A program made the translations under genes and the position numbers. From the NCBI GenBank assembly GCA_015234425.1, contig JADGNE010000046.1:91306-155305 (forward strand): a stretch of DNA of 64,000 nt. Reading direction: 5' to 3'. The first letter of the stretch is position 1. Every line of letters begins with the position of its first letter. The stretch is from Devosia sp. (lineage in GTDB: Bacteria > Pseudomonadota > Alphaproteobacteria > Rhizobiales > Devosiaceae). The notes under the pieces were generated by a model. That model did no database searches. It was not told where the DNA came from and saw nothing but the letters and a program-made list of their open reading frames with translations. This document shows, in pieces, positions 1 to 6,849 of the stretch.

Positions 1-114
1 GCAGAACCCCTGGACACTCCCCACCGGCAGCCCGTCGGACTTGCGGTTGAGCGGCGGCAGGGCGTGGAAGGCGCGGAAGATATAACCCGAGCCATCAACG
101 AGCAGCAGATGCAT
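1..114 (-). CDS. polA: DNA polymerase I, N-terminal fragment (partial)
   Basis: The 38 codons read leftward from the ATG at 114 and run off the window edge. They begin MHLLLVDGSGYIFRAFHA, the typical opening of the PolA 5'-3' exonuclease (FEN-like) domain, with the conserved VDGS-Y-FRA-HA pattern. The full enzyme fills gaps and removes RNA primers during lagging-strand synthesis and repair. A purine-rich AAAGGGGAA lies about 8 bases before the ATG. Polymerase and proofreading domains are outside the window. Only the first few percent of the protein is visible, but the block is distinctive. Confidence 0.85.
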   Translation of the reverse strand, partial: MHLLLVDGSGYIFRAFHALPPLNRKSDGLPVGSVQGFC

Positions 115-282
115 GACGATTCCCCTTTGTAAGCGGCCGCAACTCTAATGGCTCGGGAACAAAAGCGGTACCTCATTTTTGCGCCGGACCGGACATCCTA
201 CCGGGAGAAATACGGAGGCGTTGGCAACTTCCGACCCGCCAGAGCGTTGAATGCATTCGTATATTGTCGTGGAGGCGTGGCC

Positions 283-552
283 ATGGAGATTTTCCGCAGG
301 GCTGAAGAGTTGCACTGGAACCAGCTCAAGATGCAGGAACAACTGGTCATGCTGGCCATGACGGGCGGGCCGCAAAAGCATGTGGAATGGCGCGTACAGC
401 GGACGCTTTGCTACCATCGTCTGGCTGAAATAACGCTGCATGGGCTCCGGCTGACCTGGCAGGGCCGCCAGGTGATGGCCAGGCGCCACGGCTTGCCGAC
501 GGTGGTCGGGCAGGGGCCGAGCCAGTCCGAGCCGATGTATCTCGAAAGCTGA
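283..552 (+). CDS. Small protein of unknown function (89 aa)
   Basis: The frame is open further upstream (to 148), but the ATG at 283 has a strong GGAGG seven bases before it, so I place the start there. The product is about 89 residues, rich in R, H, Q and M, with a short amphipathic start (MEIFRRAEELHWNQLKMQEQ) and no membrane segment or recognisable domain. It is divergent from polA and convergent with gcrA, and is followed by a bidirectional-looking terminator at 579-599. A longer opposite-strand frame overlaps it but has no ribosome site of this quality. I do not recognise a family. Confidence 0.45.
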   Translation: MEIFRRAEELHWNQLKMQEQLVMLAMTGGPQKHVEWRVQRTLCYHRLAEITLHGLRLTWQGRQVMARRHGLPTVVGQGPSQSEPMYLES

Positions 553-578
553 AATCTTCTGGCGACAGACCATAAGAA

Positions 579-599
579 AAGGGCGCCACTGGCGCCCTT
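579..599 (-). terminator. Terminator of gcrA, possibly bidirectional
   Basis: A perfect 9-bp stem (AAGGGCGCC, loop ACT, GGCGCCCTT). Read leftward it is followed by a TTTTCTTAT tail just past the gcrA stop. Read rightward the tail (GTTCATTT) is weaker but could also serve the small gene ending at 552. Confidence 0.8.
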
Positions 600-624
600 G
601 TTCATTTCCGGTGCTGAGGAGGCC

Positions 625-1200
625 TCAGCGCTTGCGCTTGTCGAGCTGGTGATAGGCGCGACGCGAGTGGAACTCGCAGTATGGGCCGGTCTCCAGGCTG
701 TGCTGGCCGCAGAAATAAAAATCCTTGGTCAGCGGATCGCCGATTGGCCACTTGCAGGTGTGTTCATTGAGCTGAAGCAGCGACAGGCGCTTGTGCTCGG
801 GAATAAACAGCTCGGCAGCGGCAGGCGCCACATACATTTCGGTCTCGATCTGGGGGCTGACGGCGAGAGCCGTTGCGCCCATGACCTGGGGACGGGAAAT
901 GGTCGTCTGCGGGCGCGGCTTTGCAGCTGCTGCCATCGGGCTGACGCCCGCCGAAACCGAGGGGCTGGCCGGGCGGCGCGGCGCGGGACGCGCTGCGGGC
1001 CGTGCCCGGGGCGTGGTATTGGTCGGCTTGGCTCGTGCCGACAGCTTGAGGCGGTGAACCTTGCCGATCACGGCATTGCGGGTCACGCCTTCGCCGAGTT
1101 CGCCGGCGATCTGGCTGGCGCTGAGGCCTTCCATCCAGAGCTTCTTCAAAAGCTCGACGCGATCGTCGGTCCAGCCAGCCGGCTGCGTTCCTGAAACCAT
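625..1200 (-). CDS. gcrA: Cell-cycle transcriptional regulator GcrA
   Basis: GcrA binds sigma-70 RNA polymerase and promoters carrying m6A-modified GANTC sites, linking CcrM methylation to transcription of division genes. The N-terminal helix-turn-helix is unmistakable (GWTDDRVELLKKLWMEGLSA, then SQIAGEL and TRNAVIGKVHRL). A low-complexity Pro/Ala/Arg linker of about 60 residues follows. The C-terminal block has the paired cysteines (TCKWPIGDP, FYFCG, PYCEFH) of the sigma-interacting domain. The ATG at 1200 gives 191 aa. A TTG two codons upstream (1206) is better spaced from AGAGGA, so the exact start is open. Upstream DNA carries a cluster of GANTC sites, suggesting methylation-dependent autoregulation. 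Confidence 0.95.
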   Translation of the reverse strand: MVSGTQPAGWTDDRVELLKKLWMEGLSASQIAGELGEGVTRNAVIGKVHRLKLSARAKPTNTTPRARPAARPAPRRPASPSVSAGVSPMAAAAKPRPQTTISRPQVMGATALAVSPQIETEMYVAPAAAELFIPEHKRLSLLQLNEHTCKWPIGDPLTKDFYFCGQHSLETGPYCEFHSRRAYHQLDKRKR

Positions 1201-1206
1201 TGTCAA

Positions 1207-1582
1207 AATAGAATCCTCTATTGTGCCGCCAAAGTGGGCTTGGCAGCCTTTACGACTCTACAGCTCGTATGCTGAGCGGGTCCGCCGCACGAAATATCGT
1301 GTCCCCCGACAGGATTGAGACTACGCCATCGGGGGAATCGGGATCAAGAGTCGGGGGCGAATTTCCCCGTTTATTCATTGGTTAAAATCGTCTTAACAAT
1401 CCTTGAGTCAAATCAGAGACTTGGCGCGAGTGCGTTGACTTGGCAGACCGAATTCGCCTAATTCTCGTGGCCAAACGCGCGTCCGAACCGGCGCGTTTTT
1501 GGTTTTTGTGGCAGCTTTGCCACGGTTGGTGCCCTGCGGGGTCGCCGCGTGCAAAAAAACGGTTGAGAAAAGGAAACGTCCC
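1207..1582. promoter_or_regulatory. gcrA/argD divergent regulatory region with GANTC cluster
   Basis: This 376-base gap holds five GANTC motifs: GAATC 1211-1215, GACTC 1254-1258, GAATC 1335-1339, GAGTC 1348-1352 and GAGTC 1405-1409. About one per 256 bases is expected by chance. It also holds a candidate argD -35 (TTGACT, 1435-1440) and the structured argD leader described separately. No protein gene was seen in it. Confidence 0.65.
1473..1523 (+). promoter_or_regulatory. Structured argD leader: terminator-like hairpin plus second hairpin
   Basis: AAACGCGC (1473-1480) and GCGCGTTT (1491-1498) form a perfect 8-bp stem with a 10-base loop, followed by TTGGTTTTTG, which looks like an intrinsic terminator or attenuator. 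Directly after it GTGGCA (1508-1513), loop GCTT, TGCCAC (1518-1523) forms a second perfect stem. Both lie between a TTGACT at 1435 and the argD ATG at 1583. Attenuation of argD is inference. Confidence 0.5.
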
Positions 1583-2782
1583 ATGTCTGCGCTCTATGGC
1601 ACATACGCTCGGTCTGAACTCGCCTTTGAGCGGGGCGAGGGCATGCGCCTTTATGACCAGCAGGGCCGAGACTATCTCGACTTTCATTCCGGCATCGCGG
1701 TGAACGCCTTGGGCCATGGCGACCCGCATCTGGTGAGCGCCCTCAAGGCTGCTGCCGAAAAGGTCTGGCACACCTCCAACGTCTTCTCCATTCCCGAGCA
1801 GGAACGGCTGGGCCAGCGGCTGGTCGATGCGACCTTTGCCGACAAGGTGTTCTTCACCAATTCGGGCGCCGAGGCGCTTGAGTGCGCCATCAAGACGGCG
1901 CGCCACTACGCCTTCTCCAAGGGCCAGCCGGATCGCTACGAGATCATCGCCTTCACCGGCGCCTTCCACGGCCGTACGCTCGGCACCATCGCTGCCGGAG
2001 GCAACCCCAGCTACATCGAAGGCTTCGGCCCGGCTGTTGCCGGCTTCAAGCATACTGCGCCGGGCGATCTCGAGGCCGTCAAGGCGCTCGTCGGGGCGCA
2101 GACCTGCGCCATCCTGATCGAGCCCGTGCAGGGCGAAGGCGGCGTGACCGCCATGAGCAATGAATTTTTGCAGGGCCTGCGCCAGATCTGCGACGAGAAC
2201 GACCTCGTCCTGATCTTTGACGAAGTCCAGTGCGGTTTCGGCCGGACCGGTCGCTTCTTTGCCCATGAATGGTCGGGTGTGACCCCGGACATCGTCGCCG
2301 TGGCCAAGGCCATTGGTGGCGGCTTCCCGCTGGGCGCCTGCCTTGCCACCGAGGCTGTCGCAGCCTCCATGGTGCCGGGTACCCATGGCTCCACCTATGG
2401 CGGCAATCCGATGGCCTGCGCCGTCGGCAATGCCGTGCTCGATCGCATCCTGGCGCCGGGCTTCCTCGACCAGGTCAACACCATGGGCCAGCGTCTCGCC
2501 TGGCATCTGGGCCAGCTGGCGCAGAAATATCCGGACTATGTGCTCGAGCTGCGCGGCAAGGGTCTCCTTGCCGGCATCAAGATCACCCCGCCCGTGCGCG
2601 ATTTCGTCGGTCGCCTGCGCGATGATCACCGGCTGCTGACCATCGGCGCCGGCGACAATGTGCTGCGCCTCCTGCCGCCGCTGATCGTGACCGAAGCCGA
2701 CATCGAAGAGGCCATGGCCAAGCTCGGTGCCGCTTTTGACGCCATCGAGGCGGAAACCGCAGCCACGCCATCGGCCAGCTGA
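1583..2782 (+). CDS. argD: Acetylornithine aminotransferase
   Basis: PLP-dependent class III aminotransferase making N-acetylornithine in arginine synthesis; in many bacteria it also serves as succinyldiaminopimelate aminotransferase. Visible landmarks are the glycine-rich [10 protein letters not shown], the PLP-contacting [14 protein letters not shown] and the Schiff-base lysine in [15 protein letters not shown] (about K242). The length of 399 aa is normal. The frame is open from 1499, but the ATG at 1583 has AAAAGGAAA upstream and starts the conserved [10 protein letters not shown] segment. argF follows after 124 bases in the same direction, so this is an arg pair. Confidence 0.95.
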   Translation: MSALYGTYARSELAFERGEGMRLYDQQGRDYLDFHSGIAVNALGHGDPHLVSALKAAAEKVWHTSNVFSIPEQERLGQRLVDATFADKVFFTNSGAEALECAIKTARHYAFSKGQPDRYEIIAFTGAFHGRTLGTIAAGGNPSYIEGFGPAVAGFKHTAPGDLEAVKALVGAQTCAILIEPVQGEGGVTAMSNEFLQGLRQICDENDLVLIFDEVQCGFGRTGRFFAHEWSGVTPDIVAVAKAIGGGFPLGACLATEAVAASMVPGTHGSTYGGNPMACAVGNAVLDRILAPGFLDQVNTMGQRLAWHLGQLAQKYPDYVLELRGKGLLAGIKITPPVRDFVGRLRDDHRLLTIGAGDNVLRLLPPLIVTEADIEEAMAKLGAAFDAIEAETAATPSAS

Positions 2783-2838
2783 TGATCCTGACCTTCTATC
2801 ATTTTGGCCGCCGCCGAGGACGCTGACATGTTTTGTTA

Positions 2839-2863
2839 GCCGCCTGTAAACCATACAGGCGGC
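2839..2863. repeat. Perfect inverted repeat in the argD-argF spacer
   Basis: GCCGCCTGTA (2839-2848), loop AACCA, TACAGGCGGC (2854-2863). The 10-bp stem has no T-run after it on either strand, so it is not a standard terminator. It could be an RNA-processing or stability hairpin, or an operator for argF. Confidence 0.6.
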
Positions 2864-2906
2864 ACAGCTACACCCTTGCATTATGCGTCAAAAAGGAACC
2901 CGGCCT

Positions 2907-3839
2907 ATGAACACGACCGGCACCCCCAGGCATTTTCTCTCGATCGACGACTTTTCCTATGAAGAGCTGCGCGGCATGCTCAACCAGGCCTACGCCCTCA
3001 AGGAGCGGCTCAAGGATGGTGATCGCCCGCAGCTTTTGAAAGACAAAGTCCTGGCCATGATTTTCGAGCGCCAGTCGACCCGTACCCGCGTCAGCTTCGA
3101 TGTCGGCATGCGCCAGCTCGGCGGCGAAACCATCATGCTCTCCGGCCAGGAGATGCAGCTCAGCCGCGAGGAAACCCTCGCCGACACCGCCAAGGTCATG
3201 AGCCGCTATGTTGATGCCATCATGATCCGCATCCTCAGCCACGCCGATCTGCTCGAGCTGGCCGAAGCGGCCACCGTGCCCGTGATCAATGGCCTGACGC
3301 GCCGCGCCCATCCCTGCCAGATCATGGCTGATCTCATGACCTTTGAAGAGCATCGCGGCGATATCCGCGGCGCCAAGGTCGCCTGGGTCGGGGACAGCAA
3401 TAATGTGCTCCATTCCTGGGTCAACGCAGCCGAGCTCTTCGAATGCGAGCTGACCATCGCCGTTCCGGATGAATACAGCCCGGAAAAAGACCTGATGCAG
3501 GACATTCGTCGCGCTGGCGACAAGGTGCGCCTCATTGAAGATCCACGCGAAGCCGTCGAAGGCGCCGACCTCGTCATCACCGACACCTGGGTGTCGATGG
3601 GTGACGTCGATGCCGCCGAGCGCCGCCGGGTCTTGAAACCCTACCAGGTGAACACCAATTTGATGTCCTTGGCGAACAAGGATGCCCTGTTCATGCACTG
3701 CCTGCCCGCCCACCGTGGCGATGAGGTGACCGACGAAGTGATCGACGGTCCCCAGTCGGTAGTGTTCGACGAGGCCGAAAATCGCCTGCATGCCCAGAAA
3801 GCAGTATTGTGCTGGGCCTTCGGGGTCGCGACGAACTAG
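2907..3839 (+). CDS. argF: Ornithine carbamoyltransferase, anabolic
   Basis: Transfers carbamoyl phosphate to ornithine to give citrulline. The carbamoyl-phosphate site [17 protein letters not shown] and the ornithine-site HCLPAHRG are intact; HPCQIMADL is also visible. The frame opens at 2883, but the ATG at 2907 follows AAAAAGGAACC and gives 310 aa, the usual length. Together with argD upstream it supplies the ornithine-to-citrulline part of arginine synthesis. hslO follows in the same direction after a gap with its own hairpin. Confidence 0.95.
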   Translation: MNTTGTPRHFLSIDDFSYEELRGMLNQAYALKERLKDGDRPQLLKDKVLAMIFERQSTRTRVSFDVGMRQLGGETIMLSGQEMQLSREETLADTAKVMSRYVDAIMIRILSHADLLELAEAATVPVINGLTRRAHPCQIMADLMTFEEHRGDIRGAKVAWVGDSNNVLHSWVNAAELFECELTIAVPDEYSPEKDLMQDIRRAGDKVRLIEDPREAVEGADLVITDTWVSMGDVDAAERRRVLKPYQVNTNLMSLANKDALFMHCLPAHRGDEVTDEVIDGPQSVVFDEAENRLHAQKAVLCWAFGVATN

Positions 3840-3882
3840 GCGCTTGTCACTCAAGCGCAGCTGTTCCTGATCAAGCCATGCC

Positions 3883-3902
3883 ATCCCCGCGAAAGCGGGG
3901 AT
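3883..3902 (+). terminator. Hairpin after argF (terminator or short palindromic repeat)
   Basis: ATCCCCGC, GAAA tetraloop, GCGGGGAT, then CTCTTCTTT. The stem is perfect and the tail pyrimidine-rich. The same short palindrome form is common between genes in alphaproteobacteria, so it may be a dispersed repeat acting as a terminator. Confidence 0.55.
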
Positions 3903-4008
3903 CTCTTCTTTAGCCAGAGGAGATCCCGCCGCGCGGGAAGGGTGAGGGCGCTGGTCGGGTAGCGCGTTGCGGCCGGGAGGCGTAGCCTCAAGGAAAGTTT
4001 TGCCTCTC

Positions 4009-5016
4009 ATGACGACGGATGCCACGACCATGACCGAAAACCTGCTCAGTGCCGTGGGCCTGGATCGCCCGGAAACCGGCGATGACGCCGTGGTGCCCTT
4101 TACGCTCGAAAAACTCGACACACGCGGCCGTTCCGTGCGTCTGGGGCCCGCCCTCGACGCTATCCTGTCGCGCCATGATTACCCCGTTCCGGTCGCGCGC
4201 CTGCTTGGTGAAGCCGTGGTGCTCGCCTCGCTCATCGGCTCGTCGCTGAAGTTCGAGGGCCGCTTTATCCTCCAGACCCAGACCGATGGTCCGGTCAATC
4301 TCATCGTCGTCGACTTTGAGGCACCCGATGGCATTCGCGGCTATGCCCGCTTTGACCGTGACCTGCTGCTCAAGGCTGCCGAAGAGGGCCGCACCAGTGC
4401 GCCCGAGCTGCTGGGCAAGGGCCATCTGGCCATGACCATCGATCAGGGCCAGCACACCGAGCGCTACCAGGGTATCGTTGCGCTCGACGGCAATGGTTTT
4501 GAGGAAGTGGCTCATACCTACTTCCTTCAGTCCGAGCAGATCCCCACCCAGGTGCGGATCGCCGTGGCGCAGATGACCACCAAGGGTGACCATCGTCCGC
4601 GCTGGCGCGCTGGTGGCTTGCTGATCCAGCACCTGCCCCAGAGCGGCATACCGGTGCATACCGACTTGCCGGGCGACGGCAATTTCGACAACAGCGATAC
4701 GGCCAATCCGGACGGCTGGAACGAAGCCCGCGCCATGCTGGCGACGGTCGAAGATCTGGAACTGGCGGATCCCGAAGTCTCGCCCGAGCGCCTGTTGTTC
4801 CGGCTCTATCACGAAACCGGCGTGCGGGTGTTCCCGCCGGCCGGCCTTGAGGAGCGCTGCACCTGTTCGGTCGACCGGATCGAGGACATGCTGGCCAACA
4901 GCTTCACCGACGAAGAACGCGAAGACATGGCTGTGGACGGTGAGATCGAAGTGGTCTGTGAGTTCTGCTCGACAGCCTATCGGTTTAACCCACACCAATT
5001 TCACGCCAAGAACTGA
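4009..5016 (+). CDS. hslO: Hsp33 redox-regulated molecular chaperone
   Basis: Cytosolic holdase activated by oxidation. The C-terminal zinc switch is present as CTC (residues about 283-285) and CEFC near residue 320, i.e. the CxC...CxxC arrangement. The N-terminal part shows the Hsp33 fold blocks (RGRSVRLGPALDAIL, LGEAVVLASLIGSSLKFEGR). The length of 335 aa is slightly above the classic size of about 290, as in other alphaproteobacteria. The start at 4009 follows AAGGAAAG; an internal ATG at 4030 (MTENLLSAVG) is also possible. A strong terminator follows at 5084-5120. Confidence 0.93.
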   Translation: MTTDATTMTENLLSAVGLDRPETGDDAVVPFTLEKLDTRGRSVRLGPALDAILSRHDYPVPVARLLGEAVVLASLIGSSLKFEGRFILQTQTDGPVNLIVVDFEAPDGIRGYARFDRDLLLKAAEEGRTSAPELLGKGHLAMTIDQGQHTERYQGIVALDGNGFEEVAHTYFLQSEQIPTQVRIAVAQMTTKGDHRPRWRAGGLLIQHLPQSGIPVHTDLPGDGNFDNSDTANPDGWNEARAMLATVEDLELADPEVSPERLLFRLYHETGVRVFPPAGLEERCTCSVDRIEDMLANSFTDEEREDMAVDGEIEVVCEFCSTAYRFNPHQFHAKN

Positions 5017-5083
5017 TCTGGCTGAGTAGGATTTCGGGCGTGTTGGGGACGTGTCTAAACCTATGTTAATGCAATGATGCTGG

Positions 5084-5120
5084 ACGGCGCAGTAGGGATA
5101 GATTATCCCGGCTGCGCCGT
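5084..5120 (+). terminator. Terminator of hslO
   Basis: The outer stem ACGGCGCAG (5084-5092) pairs with CTGCGCCGT (5112-5120), with an inner GGGATA/TATCCC stem. The tail is TCTTCGTTTA. Confidence 0.75.
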
Positions 5121-5157
5121 TCTTCGTTTAGACGTGCAGGCGTTTTTCGCTGGCTGA

Positions 5158-5172
5158 GATTGCTCAGCAATC
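5158..5172. promoter_or_regulatory. 15-bp palindrome upstream of luxR (candidate operator)
   Basis: GATTGCT-C-AGCAATC is a perfect dyad about 210 bases before the luxR ATG. Dyads of this size upstream of quorum-sensing genes can be lux-box-type operators. The assignment is inference. Confidence 0.35.
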
Positions 5173-5382
5173 GAATTTACAGGCGATCTGCACGGGTGAT
5201 GGAAATCAGTGGTGGCGGAGCGATACGAGACTTTTGTATTGCTTGCTGAAGCCTCTGAAGACTGTTTTGTGAAGTCGACGTTGGAATGAGCAGTGCCGCG
5301 GGGCGGCGTGTATTTTACTCAAGCGTCGATTGAATTGGATCCTGTTGTTTATGGGGGCATCTACAACTTGAATTCTGAACGA

Positions 5383-6087
5383 ATGGCAAGCATCGAGGCG
5401 TTGCAGCGCCAGGATACGGCCGAAGGTGTTCGGAAGGTCTTGCAAAATGCGCTTGAGCGGTACGGCTTTCACCGCTTCGTCATCTCCGGACTTCCCGACA
5501 GTGCAAAAGATATCCGAGAGTATGTCATGCTCTCCGGCTGGGACGACGAGTGGCTGGGGCGCTATACCGAGCGCGACTACTTTTCGGTCGACCCCTTGGT
5601 CCGACACTGCTTTACCACGACACTGCCGTTCGACTGGTCGAGTGCCCGCTACGATCCCGAAAGGGATGTCGGCACGCACAGGATGATGCAGGACGCCAAG
5701 GAATTCGGCATGTCTGATGGCATCTGCGTGCCCTTCCATATGGATGGCGGCATGCAGGCAGCAATGTCGATGAAAGGCGATCCCAAGGCCATCAGCCCGT
5801 CCGAACGGCTCGAATTGCATATGCTGACGGTCTATGCGCTCGGACAATTGCGCTTTCTCAATACGTTCTCGCAGGAGGGCCTGGCTCAGCGCACCATCAC
5901 GCCGCGTGAGGCCGAAATGCTCAAATGGGCAGCCATGGGCAAGACGGCCGGCGAGATCGCCGAGATCACCGGCACCAGCGTGCGCACAGTCAACCAGCAC
6001 TGCGAAAATGCCCAGCGGCGGCTCGGGACCCGAAATCGATTGCAGACCGTGGTCGAGGCAATGCGCCGTAACCTAATCACTTTGTGA
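5383..6087 (+). CDS. LuxR-family quorum-sensing regulator (autoinducer-binding plus GerE HTH)
   Basis: A DNA-binding receptor for an acyl-homoserine-lactone-type signal. With the ATG at 5383 the protein is 234 aa and the six invariant ligand-pocket residues of the family fall at W57, Y61, D70, P71, W85 and G113, the same numbers as in TraR. This strongly supports that start over the GTG at 5293, although the ribosome site is weak. The C-terminal helix-turn-helix (about 170-225) shows TPREAEMLKWAAMGKTAGEIA followed by TVNQH. The synthase-like gene follows 100 bases downstream. Third codon positions look less GC-biased than in neighbouring housekeeping genes. Confidence 0.9.
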   Translation: MASIEALQRQDTAEGVRKVLQNALERYGFHRFVISGLPDSAKDIREYVMLSGWDDEWLGRYTERDYFSVDPLVRHCFTTTLPFDWSSARYDPERDVGTHRMMQDAKEFGMSDGICVPFHMDGGMQAAMSMKGDPKAISPSERLELHMLTVYALGQLRFLNTFSQEGLAQRTITPREAEMLKWAAMGKTAGEIAEITGTSVRTVNQHCENAQRRLGTRNRLQTVVEAMRRNLITL

Positions 6088-6187
6088 TACGCACTACCTC
6101 CAAAGCGCTTCGATATTGGGATTTCTGCCAATTTCCGACTTGTGGTAGGCTGTGGCTAATAGGGCAGGCAGTGCGGGGGGCGGTGCT

Positions 6188-6838
6188 ATGCAGGTCGAGA
6201 TCATCCGCATGCCGGCGGATCCAAAACGACAGCGCTTGCTTGAAGAGAATTTTCGCCTGCGTCATCAGGTCCGAATTGACCAAGAGGGCTGGCAGGCGGC
6301 CAATATGCCGGACGGGCAGGTAGTCGACGAGTTCGACGCACCAGGCTCAGTTCATATCCTCATTATCGAGGGGGGCGAAATGGTGGGAGGATCCCGCCTC
6401 ACTCCCCTTGATCGACCTAACTTGCTGCAGACAGCCTATTCCGGGCTTGTGCAAGGAGAATTCCCCGACCATCCTTCGCTTGGGGCCGATTGGACACATT
6501 ACTACGTGCTTCCTAATCGACGTGAAGGTGGCCGGCGCACTCCGGAGTCTGCAGCCCTTTTCTCTGCGGTGATGGAGCATGCCCTCGATGAAGGGTATCG
6601 CTTCCTCACCTTTGTCGTGCCCCTGGCGTTCATCGAATGCTGCGCGTCAGTGGGCTGGCGAATAACCCCGCTCGGCGCGCCGCTGATGCTGGGCGGGCGC
6701 CCCAGCGTGGCAGCCTGGATCGCTGTTAACGAAACCGCCCTCTTCAATGCGCGCCTGGCTGGCGGGGTGGTGGATGAGCCCGCCCCCTCCGGCGCCTGGG
6801 GGCCTGATAGCGTCCCACCCTCCCGCTTCATTCATTAG
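6188..6838 (+). CDS. Acyl-homoserine-lactone synthase-like protein (divergent LuxI family)
   Basis: LuxI-type enzymes join an acyl or aryl group to S-adenosylmethionine to make a diffusible signal. Family features are MQVEIIRMP, the FRLRHQ helix (R25), W35, the DEFD block (D47, D50), R70 in GGSRLTP, and a GNAT-like C-terminal half. Against my memory of RpaI/BjaI-type synthases several normally invariant residues differ: the acid before DxxD is V45, the WELSR-type Glu is D101 and its Arg is H104. The ATG at 6188 follows GGGGGCGG and gives 216 aa. It is paired with the LuxR gene upstream and followed 11 bases later by a glycosyltransferase. Activity is uncertain. Confidence 0.75.
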   Translation: MQVEIIRMPADPKRQRLLEENFRLRHQVRIDQEGWQAANMPDGQVVDEFDAPGSVHILIIEGGEMVGGSRLTPLDRPNLLQTAYSGLVQGEFPDHPSLGADWTHYYVLPNRREGGRRTPESAALFSAVMEHALDEGYRFLTFVVPLAFIECCASVGWRITPLGAPLMLGGRPSVAAWIAVNETALFNARLAGGVVDEPAPSGAWGPDSVPPSRFIH

Positions 6839-6849
6839 CTGCAACAGCG

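Larger units (their letters stand above)
5017..5382. other. Intergenic region before luxR, with terminator and palindrome
   Basis: This 366-base stretch has the hslO terminator (5084-5120) and a 15-bp palindrome (5158-5172). It is visibly more AT-rich than its surroundings. The luxR frame extends into its right end (GTG at 5293), but that extension is probably not coding. Confidence 0.5.

Noticed and set aside
145-573. 142-codon leftward frame over the small rightward gene
   Set aside because: It has no good ribosome site and would run through most of the polA divergent promoter. The rightward frame has a clear GGAGG.
5293-5382. 30-residue N-terminal extension of the LuxR protein from a GTG at 5293
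   Set aside because: The codons look non-coding, and starting at 5383 puts all six ligand-pocket residues at exact TraR numbers.
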